Shown one piece after another: positions 21,484 through 30,497 of a stretch of 64,000 bases of DNA (its first letter is position 1; every line of letters starts with the position of its first letter). Made by a program: the position numbers and the translations under genes. The notes beneath the pieces are model-generated. The model saw only the letters and a list, made by a program, of their open reading frames with translations, made no database searches and was not told the origin of the DNA. The stretch is from Entomohabitans teleogrylli (lineage in GTDB: Bacteria; Pseudomonadota; Gammaproteobacteria; Enterobacterales; Enterobacteriaceae). The DNA lies in contig NZ_KQ947377.1 in the NCBI RefSeq assembly GCF_001484765.1, positions 186,001 to 250,000 on the forward strand, read 5' to 3'.

Positions 21484-22463
21484 AGTGCTGGCCTCCCGGC
21501 ATCATCAAGTGGGTAGTGACATTTCGACTGGCGTCCGTTATCCACGGCGTTCAGCGCTGGTTCTTCCACGCGGCACTTGTCAGTGGCGTACGGGCAGCGC
21601 GGATTTAACAGACAGCCATTCGGGCGGTCGTATTTCCCCGGCACCACCCCTGGCAGCGACGCCAGACGCGCTTTATCCTGGGCAAACTCCGGCAGCGCGC
21701 GCAGCAGCGCCTGGGTATACGGATGGCGCGGCGCGCGGAAAATATCCCGCGCATCGCCGGTTTCCACCACCTGCCCGGCATACATCACGATGATTTTGTG
21801 GGCCGCTTCCGCCACCAGCGCCAGGTCATGGGTGATCAGAATCAGCGCCATATTCTCTTTCTGCTGCAGCTCCAGCAGCAGCTCGATAATCTGGGCCTGA
21901 ATGGTCACATCCAGCGCAGTGGTAGGTTCGTCGGCAATCAATAGCTTCGGACGGCAGGCGATGGCCATAGCGATCATCACGCGCTGGCTCATCCCGCCGG
22001 ACAGTTGATGCGGGTAAACCTCAAGGCGCGACGCCGGATCGGGAATCCCCACCAGCGTCAGCAGATCGATAGCCCGCTGGCGGCGCGTCTTTTTATTTCC
22101 CCCCTGGTGTACCTTAATGGCCTCCATAATCTGGTAACCCACGGTATAACAGGGATTGAGGCTGGTCATCGGGTCCTGGAAAATCATCGCCACTTCGGCG
22201 CCCACCAGATTACGGCGTTCGCGCTCCGAAATACGCTTTAGATCCTGGCCGTTAAATTCCAGGCTATCCGCCATCACCCGCCCGGGGTAGTCAATCAGCC
22301 CCATAATCGCCAGCGAACTGACCGATTTACCGGAGCCGGATTCACCGACAATACCGACCACCTGCCCCTGCTCCACGCTGTAGCTCACCCGATCTACCGC
22401 GCGAAACGGCGCCCCTTCATCCCCGAAGTGCACCGATAATTTCTCTACATTCAATAACGCCAT
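21480..22463 (-). CDS. dppD: Dipeptide ABC transporter ATP-binding protein DppD
   Basis: Second ATPase of the dipeptide importer, 327 residues as in E. coli. Walker [12 protein letters not shown], signature [14 protein letters not shown], Walker [15 protein letters not shown], and the C-terminal cysteine motif [14 protein letters not shown] typical of oligopeptide-type ATPases. Eleven bases separate it from dppC. Confidence 0.98.
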   Translation of the reverse strand: MALLNVEKLSVHFGDEGAPFRAVDRVSYSVEQGQVVGIVGESGSGKSVSSLAIMGLIDYPGRVMADSLEFNGQDLKRISERERRNLVGAEVAMIFQDPMTSLNPCYTVGYQIMEAIKVHQGGNKKTRRQRAIDLLTLVGIPDPASRLEVYPHQLSGGMSQRVMIAMAIACRPKLLIADEPTTALDVTIQAQIIELLLELQQKENMALILITHDLALVAEAAHKIIVMYAGQVVETGDARDIFRAPRHPYTQALLRALPEFAQDKARLASLPGVVPGKYDRPNGCLLNPRCPYATDKCRVEEPALNAVDNGRQSKCHYPLDDAGRPAL

Positions 22464-22474
22464 CCCGAACCTCT

Positions 22475-23377
22475 TTACTGCTTCAGTTTGGGGTCGAGCG
22501 CATCACGCAGGCCGTCCCCCATCAGGTTAAATGCCAGTACCGTCAGCAGGATAGCCAGACCGGGGAAGGTCACTACCCACCAGGCGCTCTGGGCGAACTG
22601 CAACACATCGGAGAGCATGGTGCCCCATTCCGGTGTTGGCGGCTGCGCGCCCATGCCGAGGAAGCCAAGAGCGGCCATATCGAGGATCGCGTTAGAGAAA
22701 CCGAGCGACGCCTGAACGATCAGCGGCGCCAGGCAGTTGGGAAAGATATTGATGAACATCTGGCGCATTGCGCCAGCCCCCGCCACCCGGGACGCCGTGA
22801 CGTAATCGCGGCTCACCTCCACCAGCACCGCGGCGCGGGTCAGTCGCACATAGTGCGGCAGCGCCACGAACGTCAGCGCCAGCGAGGCGTTAACAATTGA
22901 CGGACCGAATATCGCCACCAGCACCAGCGCCAGCAGCAGGCTCGGCAGAGCCAGCATAATATCGACCACGCGCATGATAGCGGTATCCACAATGCCGCCG
23001 AAGTAGCCGGCCACCAGACCGAGGATGATCCCCATCACCAGCGACAGGGCCACCACCAGACAGCCAACCAGCAGCGAGAGACGGGCGCCGTACATCAGGC
23101 GCGACAGGATATCGCGCCCCACATCGTCAGTACCGAGGATATAGCTCCAGCTCCCGCCCTCCTGCCATACCGGTGGATGCAGCAGCGCATCGCGGAACTG
23201 CTCCGCCGGGCTGTGAGGCGCGATAAAATTGGCGAACACGGCGATGAAAATCACCACCACCACATACGCCAGCCCCACTACGGCGCCTTTATTGCGTTTA
23301 AAGTAGTGCCAGAACTCCTGCAGCGGCGTCATAGGAACCGGCGCGGCCAGCACATTATTTTCAGTTAGTTGCGTCAT
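22475..23377 (-). CDS. dppC: Dipeptide ABC transporter permease DppC
   Basis: Inner-membrane permease, 300 residues (E. coli 300). Six membrane segments are visible from residue 32 on. The EAA-type coupling loop reads [20 protein letters not shown], and the domain typical of OppC proteins ([35 protein letters not shown]) is complete. Nine bases from dppB. Confidence 0.98.
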   Translation of the reverse strand: MTQLTENNVLAAPVPMTPLQEFWHYFKRNKGAVVGLAYVVVVIFIAVFANFIAPHSPAEQFRDALLHPPVWQEGGSWSYILGTDDVGRDILSRLMYGARLSLLVGCLVVALSLVMGIILGLVAGYFGGIVDTAIMRVVDIMLALPSLLLALVLVAIFGPSIVNASLALTFVALPHYVRLTRAAVLVEVSRDYVTASRVAGAGAMRQMFINIFPNCLAPLIVQASLGFSNAILDMAALGFLGMGAQPPTPEWGTMLSDVLQFAQSAWWVVTFPGLAILLTVLAFNLMGDGLRDALDPKLKQ

Positions 23378-23386
23378 GATGGCCTC

Positions 23387-24406
23387 TTACTTTTTGTGGC
23401 GGATACGCGGGTTAACCACGCCGTACAGCAGGTCCACCAGCAGGTTGACGAGGATAATCATCGTCGCCACCAGCAGAACGCCCCCCTGCACCACCGGATA
23501 GTCGCGACGCTGCAGGGCATCAATCAGCCAGCGCCCCAGCCCCGGCCAGGAGAAGATGGTTTCGGTGAGAATCGCCCCCGCCAGCAGCGTACCCACCTGC
23601 AGACCAATCACCGTCACCACCGGCAGCATGGCGTTACGCAGCGCGTGCACCACAATCACGCGCATCCGGGTCAGCCCCTTGGCGCGGGCGGTACGAATAT
23701 AATCCTCGCCCAGCACTTCCAGCATCGCCGAACGGGTCATACGCACAATCACCGCCAGCGGAATGGTGCCCAGCACGATCGCAGGCAGGATCATATGCTG
23801 CAGCGCATCAATAAAGTCCCCTGGCTCGCCCCAGATGGCGGTATCAATCAGCATAAAGCCGGTGAGCGGCATCGAATCATCGAGGAAAACCGTATCGCTG
23901 ATACGCCCGGAGACCGGCGTCAGGTTCAGTTGTACCGACACCAGCATGATAAGCATCATGCCCCACCAGAAAATCGGCATGGAGTAGCCGGTCAGCGCCA
24001 GGCCCACCGCGGTATGGTCAAAGACTGAACCGCGTTTGACCGCCGCCATTACCCCGACCGGGATACCGACGATCACCGCGAAAATCATCGCGCAGACCCC
24101 CAGTTCCAGGGTGGCTTTAAAGCGCGGGACAAATTCGTCCCACACCGGTATGCGGCTTTTCAGGGACAGGCCCAGATCGCCATGCAGTACCCCCTGAATG
24201 TAGTTCAGGTACTGCTGCCACATGGGTTTATCAAGACCGAGTTGCGCCAGCAACTGGGCGTGGCGTTCAGGAGAAATGCCGCGTTCGCCGGCCATGATCA
24301 TCACCGGATCGCCGGGGATCATATGAACAAACGCGAAAGTAAGTAGGGTAATACCTATAAACGTGGGGATCACTAATCCCAGACGTCGGAGGATGAACTG
24401 CAACAT
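23387..24406 (-). CDS. dppB: Dipeptide ABC transporter permease DppB
   Basis: Inner-membrane permease pairing with DppC, 339 residues as in E. coli. It begins MLQFILRRLGLVIPTFIGIT and has the coupling loop YIRTARAKGLTRMRVIVVHAL. A 292-base gap separates it from dppA, as in E. coli, where the high-copy binding protein is expressed above the rest of the operon. Confidence 0.98.
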   Translation of the reverse strand: MLQFILRRLGLVIPTFIGITLLTFAFVHMIPGDPVMIMAGERGISPERHAQLLAQLGLDKPMWQQYLNYIQGVLHGDLGLSLKSRIPVWDEFVPRFKATLELGVCAMIFAVIVGIPVGVMAAVKRGSVFDHTAVGLALTGYSMPIFWWGMMLIMLVSVQLNLTPVSGRISDTVFLDDSMPLTGFMLIDTAIWGEPGDFIDALQHMILPAIVLGTIPLAVIVRMTRSAMLEVLGEDYIRTARAKGLTRMRVIVVHALRNAMLPVVTVIGLQVGTLLAGAILTETIFSWPGLGRWLIDALQRRDYPVVQGGVLLVATMIILVNLLVDLLYGVVNPRIRHKK

Positions 24407-24698
24407 ATCCCGGGTTCTCTGTCATCTCTCGCCTTGCCGCTCATGTTAACTCTCCGGACAGGGCGGCCAGGCATCGCTCCCGGTAAACCAGGATCAATAC
24501 GCGACACGCTTTCCGGCGTCGGAAACATAAATGGGCAGAATCACTGCGGGCGAGATTATCTTGCTCACGAATGCACACACTCCCTGACGGGAGCGGGCAA
24601 ACGACAGTGCCTGTAAAACGGCAGGTCAGCGAGCGCTCACCTGCCCAGGTGCTCATCAAACTGCTCTCTGACGGGCGACTGTTGCGCCGCCCGGTTTT
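24407..24698 (-). other. dppA-dppB spacer with hairpin after dppA
   Basis: The 292-base spacer starts with a hairpin right past the dppA stop (CGGGCG / CGCCCG, about 24672-24693) without a T-run. A second GC-rich inverted stretch lies near 24620-24650. Such structures fit 3'-end protection of the dppA mRNA and partial read-through into dppB; no gene is visible. Confidence 0.5.
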
Positions 24699-26309
24699 TT
24701 ATTTCTCTACAGACACATTTTCGAAGTGGTGTTTACCCAACGGATCCACCACATAGCCTTTGACTTCTTTACGCACTGGCTCATACACCGTGGAGTGGGC
24801 GATGATCAGCGCCGGAGCCTGATCGCGCATCACTACCTGAGCCTGTTTGTACAGTTCAACGCGCTTGTCGTGGTCATCGGTGGCGCGGGCCGGCTGAATC
24901 AGATCTTCAAACGGCTTGTAGCACCATTTTGAATAGTTAGAACCCTGTTTTGCCGCATCGCAGCTGAACAGCGTGGCGAAGAAGTTATCCGGATCCCCGT
25001 TATCGCCGGTCCAGCCCATCATTACTGTCTGGTGCTCGCCATCTTTGGCGCGCTTGAGGTACTCGCCCCACTCATAGGTGACGATTTTGGCCTGAACGCC
25101 AATCTTCGCCCAGTCGGCCTGAATCATCTCCGCCATACGGCGCGCGTTCGGGTTATACGGACGCTGTACCGGCATCGCCCATAGATCGATGGTGAAGCCC
25201 TTCTCCATACCGGCTTCTTTCAGCAGTTCCTTCGCTTTTTCCGGATCGTAGGTATAGTCCTTAACCTCGTCGTTGTAGCCCCACATAGTCGGCGGGATCA
25301 GGTTTTTCGCCGCCACGCCAGCGCCCTGGTAAACCGCCTTGATAATGGCCTCTTTATTGACCGCGTAGGTCAGCGCCTGGCGTACTTTGACGTTATCCAG
25401 CGGTTTTTTCTCAACGTTAAACGAGAGATAGCCGACGTTGAGACCCGCCTGCTCCATCACGTTGATATTTTTGTCTTCTTTCATGCGCGCGATGTCCGCC
25501 GGATTCGGGTACGGCATCACCTGGCATTCGTTTTTCTGCAGTTTGGCATAGCGCACGGAAGCATCAGGTGTAATGGAGAACACCAGACGGTCGATTTTCG
25601 GCTTCTCACCCCAGTAGCCCGGGAAAGCTTTGTAGAGGATACGCGAATCTTTCTGGTATTGCAGCAACTGGAACGGACCGGTGCCGACCGGGTCAAGGTC
25701 CAGTTTTTCCGGCGTGCCGGCTTTCAGCATGTTATCGGCATACTCTTTGGAAAGAATTGATGCGAAGTCCATGGCCAGGTCAGCCAGGAACGGCGCTTCC
25801 GGGCGGGTCAGGACGAACTGTACGGTGTGATCGTCGACTTTTTTCACTTCGCTGATCAACTCCGGCAGCCCCATGCCTTCAAAGTATTCATAGCTGCCGC
25901 CAGATACTTTGTTATACGGGTTCTGGGGGTTTTTCTGCCGATCGAAAGAGAACACGACATCATCGGCATTAAAATCACGGCTGGGTTTAAAGATTTTGCT
26001 GTCCTGCCACTTCACGCCCTGGCGCAGGTGGAAGGTATAGGTTTTACCGTCCGGGCTGATATCCCATTTTTCCGCCAGGCCCGGGATAACTTCGGTCGTG
26101 CCGGTCTTGAATTCCACCAGACGGTTATAAATGGGTACGGAGCTGGCGTCATAGGTGGTACCAGAGGTGAAGAGCTGTGGGTTAAAGCCTTCCGGCGACC
26201 CTTCTGAACAGTAAACCAGGGTGTTTGCCTGCACGCTTGCTGCAACGGTCATGGCCACCAGGCTAAGACCAAGTTTCAGCATCCCTGACTTCTTCAAGGA
26301 AATACTCAT
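24699..26309 (-). CDS. dppA: Periplasmic dipeptide-binding protein DppA
   Basis: Solute-binding protein of the importer, also a chemotaxis ligand carrier and heme binder in E. coli. 536 residues (E. coli 535). Signal peptide 1-28 ends in VAASVQA-N. The SBP family 5 signature is visible from KTYTFHLRQGVKWQDS onward, and the ligand-pocket segment MMGWTGDNGDPDNFF is typical of DppA. First gene of dppABCDF. Confidence 0.98.
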   Translation of the reverse strand: MSISLKKSGMLKLGLSLVAMTVAASVQANTLVYCSEGSPEGFNPQLFTSGTTYDASSVPIYNRLVEFKTGTTEVIPGLAEKWDISPDGKTYTFHLRQGVKWQDSKIFKPSRDFNADDVVFSFDRQKNPQNPYNKVSGGSYEYFEGMGLPELISEVKKVDDHTVQFVLTRPEAPFLADLAMDFASILSKEYADNMLKAGTPEKLDLDPVGTGPFQLLQYQKDSRILYKAFPGYWGEKPKIDRLVFSITPDASVRYAKLQKNECQVMPYPNPADIARMKEDKNINVMEQAGLNVGYLSFNVEKKPLDNVKVRQALTYAVNKEAIIKAVYQGAGVAAKNLIPPTMWGYNDEVKDYTYDPEKAKELLKEAGMEKGFTIDLWAMPVQRPYNPNARRMAEMIQADWAKIGVQAKIVTYEWGEYLKRAKDGEHQTVMMGWTGDNGDPDNFFATLFSCDAAKQGSNYSKWCYKPFEDLIQPARATDDHDKRVELYKQAQVVMRDQAPALIIAHSTVYEPVRKEVKGYVVDPLGKHHFENVSVEK

Positions 26310-26855
26310 TGTTGTGCTCCAATGTGATGATGTGTTGTGTTAGCCGTCAGGTCATTCTTATTTTTTACCCGACCCGATCGGCGCTGCCCCGCAGGGCGCC
26401 GGGAATGGAGAATTCCGGGTGTCTTATGACATGTTCACAGGACAAAGTGTGCGAAATCCCCCTACCCGCATAACAATCTGTCAACAGATCGGTGAAAGGT
26501 CAATACAGTTGGCGGCGATTTACGCTCAAGGTGAGAGGCGACAGGCAAAGATTAAAAAAACTTCCACGCGCTATTCTCAGTATAAGAATTTGTAGAAAAT
26601 CTTAAACCCAGGTAAATAGACTATTAACAACGGTAACTATCAGTGTTTGCGTTTACAAAATTTAATGTGCTATTTCCTGCCGGCTGATGAAGTTATGCGC
26701 AGACAACCGCGAACGCGCATATACGCCACACCGCGGCGCCGGATATGGCAAAATGCTTTAAGGTCACAGTTTTGCTATACCGCTATAGCGCGCAGATGGC
26801 GAATCGTGAATAACCCGGTGAGCACTGCGCACCGGCTCACAGGGGGAGAAAAAGC
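26310..26855. other. Intergenic region dppA / LysR-type regulator
   Basis: 546 bases holding the dppA promoter and leader and the promoter of the divergent LysR gene. Imperfect inverted repeats lie near 26380-26420 (GGCGC / GCGCC; CCGGGAAT / AATTCCGG). The part from 26500 on is AT-richer. No credible ORF was found. Confidence 0.5.
26324..26341 (-). promoter_or_regulatory. C/A-rich GcvB-type target in the dppA leader
   Basis: Upstream of the dppA ribosome site the transcript reads CTAACACAACACATCATCAC. GcvB small RNA represses dppA in E. coli and Salmonella by pairing its G/U-rich R1 region with such CA-rich leaders. The sequence is seen; the regulation is transferred by analogy. GcvB itself is not in the window. 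Confidence 0.55.
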
Positions 26856-27767
26856 ATGGTCATTACCGCTCAGGCATTAAATGTGGTGATCACTACAGCA
26901 CGCTGCGGCAGCTTTTCCGCGGCGGCAGAGGAATTGCACAAAGTCCCCACCGCACTCAGCTATACCGTTCATAAACTGGAAAGCGATCTGGGGCTTAAAC
27001 TGTTTACCCGCAACGGTAAGCAGCTTGAACTCACGGAAGCCGGGCGCTATTTCATTAAAAAAGGCGAGCTCATTCTGGCCGAACTCGACGACCTGCAGCA
27101 CTCCGCGCTGCGCATCTCTGCCGGCGTGGAGACCACACTGCAACTGTCGCTCAATAATATTGTCAGCCTGAGGCCTGTCTACACGCTGCTGCGCGAAAGC
27201 GAGCGTCTGTTTCCACAAACTGAAATTCATCTGGCGATTGATGTTCACGACGGCGTATGGGATGCGCTTCTGGAAAAGCGCGCCGATATCGCCATCGGCG
27301 CCCCGAGTCAGATAGCGCCGCATACCGAAATTCGTAGTGAAAAATTCGCCACCGTCGAATGGCTGTTCGCCATTAGCCCGAACCACCCGCTAACCCATAT
27401 CAACCGTACGCTACGGGCCGATGATGTACGCCATTACCCGGCTATCTGTATCCGCGATACCTCGATCCGCCTGGAGCCGAAAATCGCCTGGCAGTTGCGT
27501 GGCCAGAAAGCCGTAGTGGCGCCGGACTACCACAGCAAAATCGCCATGCATCTTGATGGGCTGGGCGTTGGTTTCCTGCCGCGCCATATCTGCCAGCCCT
27601 ACCTGGCGCAGGGGCGACTGGTTACCCGCAATGTCGAAGAGAGCAAACAGCCCACCTCATTATACCTGGCGTGGCGAGAAGAACCGGTGCGCCCCTGTTT
27701 TTCCTGGTGGCTTGAACAGCTGCGCCAGCCGGACGTGCAGCGCCAGTTTCTTCAGCCTCTGGAATGA
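26856..27767 (+). CDS. LysR-type regulator, AllS-like
   Basis: 303 residues. The N-terminal winged helix-turn-helix (residues 4-63, with CGSFSAAAEELHKVPTALSY) is followed by a LysR substrate domain. Several stretches align with AllS, the activator of E. coli allantoin genes: GVWDALLEKRADIAIG, IAWQLRGQKAVVAPD and SKIAMHLDGLGVGFLPRH. A strong ribosome site (AGGGGGAG) precedes the ATG. It lies directly upstream of, and in the same direction as, the ureide-type gene cluster at 28203-34899, so it is the probable regulator of that cluster. The effector is unknown; a ureide or its breakdown product is a guess from context. Confidence 0.85.
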   Translation: MVITAQALNVVITTARCGSFSAAAEELHKVPTALSYTVHKLESDLGLKLFTRNGKQLELTEAGRYFIKKGELILAELDDLQHSALRISAGVETTLQLSLNNIVSLRPVYTLLRESERLFPQTEIHLAIDVHDGVWDALLEKRADIAIGAPSQIAPHTEIRSEKFATVEWLFAISPNHPLTHINRTLRADDVRHYPAICIRDTSIRLEPKIAWQLRGQKAVVAPDYHSKIAMHLDGLGVGFLPRHICQPYLAQGRLVTRNVEESKQPTSLYLAWREEPVRPCFSWWLEQLRQPDVQRQFLQPLE

Positions 27768-28202
27768 ATCACTTCGCCGCCAGCAAGCGCTGGCGTACCC
27801 GATACAGCCGGTCATCAGGTTTCATCATCGCTTTCCCCTGTCGCGGATCGAATCAGGATCACAAATTTGCAATCCCGTTTCTGGCGGCTTTCCTGGCGCC
27901 GGAATTCCCCACCTCACGCCAGCCTGCACGCCGCAAGGCCTGCCTCTATTCTGCCCGACCCGCCGCCGGCGAGCCCTCATATTTTTTGAGGGTTAACCAG
28001 AAATCCTTTCTGCGCATTTCCCCGCAGTGGCCCATAGACTGATGGTGAGCTAAACATTTTGCAGTGAGTTATACACAACGTCATTCAGGATGTACCGCAG
28101 CGGCCTGGTACCGGAATCCCCGGACACAGGCGAAAGTCAGCCGTCGGGCTAACCGGTGAAGGCAACCTGAAGGATGATGTATCCAGAGAGCAAGGAGCCA
28201 GT
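27768..28202 (+). promoter_or_regulatory. Long leader region before the hydrolase gene
   Basis: 435 bases without a credible gene. A hairpin CCCTCA / TGAGGG (about 27973-27991) may end the LysR transcript. From 28100 on the sequence folds readily: GCCTG (28103-28107) pairs with CAGGC (28127-28131) around an inner CCGG/CCGG stem; AGCC (28139-28142) pairs with GGCT (28147-28150); GGAT (28172-28175) pairs with ATCC (28181-28184) just before the AAGGAG ribosome site. This is compatible with a cis-acting RNA element, but I recognise no known riboswitch class. Confidence 0.45.
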
Positions 28203-28862
28203 ATGAAGACGGTCAACGCACAACCTTTCAACTACGCCTTCGACCCAGAAACGACCGCCCTGATAGTTATCGACATGCAGCGTGATTTTGTCGAGCCTGA
28301 CGGCTTTGGCGCTGTGCTGGGCAATGATGTCTCGCTGGTGCGCAAGGCGATTGCGCCCTGCAGCAGGCTATTACGCCAGGCCCGGGAGGCGGGGCTATTT
28401 ATTCTCCATACCCGGGAAGGACACCGGGCCGACCTTTCTAACTGCCCGCCCGCCAAACTCACCCGCGGCGGCAAAACGTTTATCGGCGAGCCGGGCGCCA
28501 TGGGGCGGATTTTGATTCAGGGCGAAGCCGGTCACGACATCATTCCGGAACTCTACCCGCAGCCCGGGGAACCGGTCATCGACAAGCCAGGCAAAGGGGC
28601 ATTCTACGCCACCGACCTGCACCTGATCCTCCAGGCCAGGGGTATTCGCTCCCTGATTATTTGCGGCGTCACCACCGAAGTCTGCGTACAAACCACCGCC
28701 CGGGAAGCCAACGATCGCGGTTATGAGGTGCTGATCCCCGAAGACTGTTGCGCCTCTTACTTTCCGGAATTTCATCGCGCCGCCCTGGAGATGATCAAAG
28801 CCCAGGGGGCTATCGTCGGCTGGGTGAGCAACGCGGACGCGGTCATTCAGGCGCTGCGTTAA
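28203..28862 (+). CDS. Isochorismatase-fold cysteine hydrolase, biuret-hydrolase-like
   Basis: 219-residue amidohydrolase of the cysteine-hydrolase (isochorismatase) fold. The triad is D24 (VIDMQRDF), K128 (in DKPGKGAF) and C161 ([17 protein letters not shown]). It shares long blocks with biuret hydrolase BiuH of Rhizobium as I remember it: [10 protein letters not shown], the [14 protein letters not shown] block, DKPGKG and REANDRGYE. Ureidoacrylate hydrolase RutB is a more distant relative. Likely reaction: release of ammonia from biuret or a similar N-carbamoyl amide, giving allophanate or an analogue. It is the first gene of a six-gene run and sits behind the possible RNA leader. The exact substrate is inferred. 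Confidence 0.8.
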   Translation: MKTVNAQPFNYAFDPETTALIVIDMQRDFVEPDGFGAVLGNDVSLVRKAIAPCSRLLRQAREAGLFILHTREGHRADLSNCPPAKLTRGGKTFIGEPGAMGRILIQGEAGHDIIPELYPQPGEPVIDKPGKGAFYATDLHLILQARGIRSLIICGVTTEVCVQTTAREANDRGYEVLIPEDCCASYFPEFHRAALEMIKAQGAIVGWVSNADAVIQALR

Positions 28863-28943
28863 GTTTTTTAGCAGCCAGATTCCAGACAGGCTCTGTGTGC
28901 CACATTACGTGGCGCAGGGCAGCCCTTTACCTCAGGAAACGTT

Positions 28944-30494
28944 ATGAAATTGCACTGTAAAAGCTACCCCAACCTGTATAAGGACTCGGTCTCCTTAATG
29001 CAGGTTTCCGCGAAACTCAACGGGCTTACCGGGGTACAGCAGGCATCGGTGGCGATGGCCACAGAAGCCAATATTGAACGTATGCACGATGCCGGTCTGG
29101 CGGTTGACATCGCCGCCCGACCTAACGATCTGCTGATCGCCCTGCTGGCGGATGACGAAACGGGGCAACAGGCGCTGGCGCTGGCGGACGAAATGCTCAG
29201 CCCGGCCGCCCAGCCGCAAAGCCAGCAGGGCGCAGAGCGCCCGCAGCCCGCCAGTATCGCCATGGGGCTTGAAGAAATGCCGGACGCCAGTCTGGCGCTG
29301 ATATCGGTACCAGGCCGCTATGCCGCCGCCGAAGCGTTAAAAGCGCTACATCTGGGGCTAAACGTGATGTTGTTCAGCGACAACGTACCGGAAACAGAAG
29401 AGGCGGCGATTAAGCGCTATGCCAGCGACCACAATTTACTGGTGATGGGGCCGGACTGCGGTACCGCGATTGTTAACGGGCTACCGCTGGGCTTTGCCAA
29501 CGTGGTGCGCCGGGGCGCTATCGGTATTATTGCCGCTTCCGGCACCGGATTGCAGGAAGTCACCTGCCGCATTCATCATCTGGGGGAAGGGATCTCCCAG
29601 GCGCTGGGTACCGGAGGGCGAGACCTGCACAGCGCCATCGGCGGGCAAAGTATGCTTCAGGGGCTGCGCATGCTGGCGGCGGACCCGGACACCCGTCTGA
29701 TTGTCCTGATTTCCAAACCCCCTTCAGCAGATGTGGCGGAACAGGTCCTGAGCTTCGTCGGCCACTGTGGTAAACCGGCGGTGGTGCATTTTCTGGGGGC
29801 CAGCGCTGACGACATCTCCCGCTATGGCGCAGTCCCCGCCCACTCTCTGCAGCACACCGCGGACGTGGCTGTAGCGCTGCTGCGCGGCAATCCTTCCCCC
29901 GCTGAGGAAGAGCCCGATCCATTACTGCGTCAGGCCGCCGCCGCTCAGGCCGCGCAGATGGCAGCGTCACAGCGGGATATTCGCGGCGTCTTCGCTGGCG
30001 GTACCTTCTGTTATGAAGCGCAACTGGCGCTGACGGCCGCCGGGCTCACCTGCGAATCCAACGCCCCGGTAAAAGGCGCTCAGTCGCTGAAGGACATTCA
30101 TCGCTCCCACGGCCACAGTTTTATCGATATGGGAGATGACACTTTCACCCAGGGACGCCCGCACCCGATGATTGACCCCACGCTGCGCAATGCGCGCCTG
30201 CTCCTGGAGGCCAGCGATCCGGCAACCGCCGTACTGCTGTTTGATATCGTGCTGGGCTATGGCGCCAGCGAGGATCCTACCCGGGATCTGCTCCCGTTAC
30301 TGGAACAGGCCCGTACCCAGGCCCGCGTTCAGGGACGCCATCTGCTGATGATCGCCCACGTATGCGGCACCGATCGGGATCCGCAACCCCGTCAGCAGCA
30401 GATCGATGCGTTACGTCAGGCTGGCGTACTGGTTGCCCAAAGTAACCAGCAGGCCGCGCAGCTGGCTGTGTTTGTCGCTCAACAACGGATATAA
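28944..30494 (+). CDS. FdrA/YahF-family acyl-CoA-synthetase-like carbamoyltransferase subunit
   Basis: 516 residues, the size of E. coli YahF (515) rather than FdrA (555). Both are related to the alpha subunit of succinyl-CoA synthetase. The family hallmark blocks are present: MLFSDNVPETEEAAIK, LVMGPDCGTAIVNGLPLGF, GIIAASGTGLQEVTCRIH, QALGTGGRDL and HPMIDPTLRNARL. In E. coli FdrA (AllF) with YlbE and YlbF forms oxamate carbamoyltransferase, which phosphorolyses oxalurate into oxamate and carbamoyl phosphate. Here it stands directly before a YlbE/YahG homologue (3 bases apart) and a carbamate kinase, so the same type of chemistry is likely, perhaps on another substrate. Confidence 0.85.
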   Translation: MKLHCKSYPNLYKDSVSLMQVSAKLNGLTGVQQASVAMATEANIERMHDAGLAVDIAARPNDLLIALLADDETGQQALALADEMLSPAAQPQSQQGAERPQPASIAMGLEEMPDASLALISVPGRYAAAEALKALHLGLNVMLFSDNVPETEEAAIKRYASDHNLLVMGPDCGTAIVNGLPLGFANVVRRGAIGIIAASGTGLQEVTCRIHHLGEGISQALGTGGRDLHSAIGGQSMLQGLRMLAADPDTRLIVLISKPPSADVAEQVLSFVGHCGKPAVVHFLGASADDISRYGAVPAHSLQHTADVAVALLRGNPSPAEEEPDPLLRQAAAAQAAQMAASQRDIRGVFAGGTFCYEAQLALTAAGLTCESNAPVKGAQSLKDIHRSHGHSFIDMGDDTFTQGRPHPMIDPTLRNARLLLEASDPATAVLLFDIVLGYGASEDPTRDLLPLLEQARTQARVQGRHLLMIAHVCGTDRDPQPRQQQIDALRQAGVLVAQSNQQAAQLAVFVAQQRI

Positions 30495-30497
30495 ATT

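Noticed and set aside
27553-27996. Open frame running past the end of the LysR gene
   Set aside because: Mostly a frame shadow of the LysR gene; the tail past 27767 has no conserved pattern or start signal.
28100-28200. Known guanidine or cobalamin riboswitch in the hydrolase leader
   Set aside because: The diagnostic conserved motifs of those classes could not be found in the stretch, so only an unassigned structured leader is reported.
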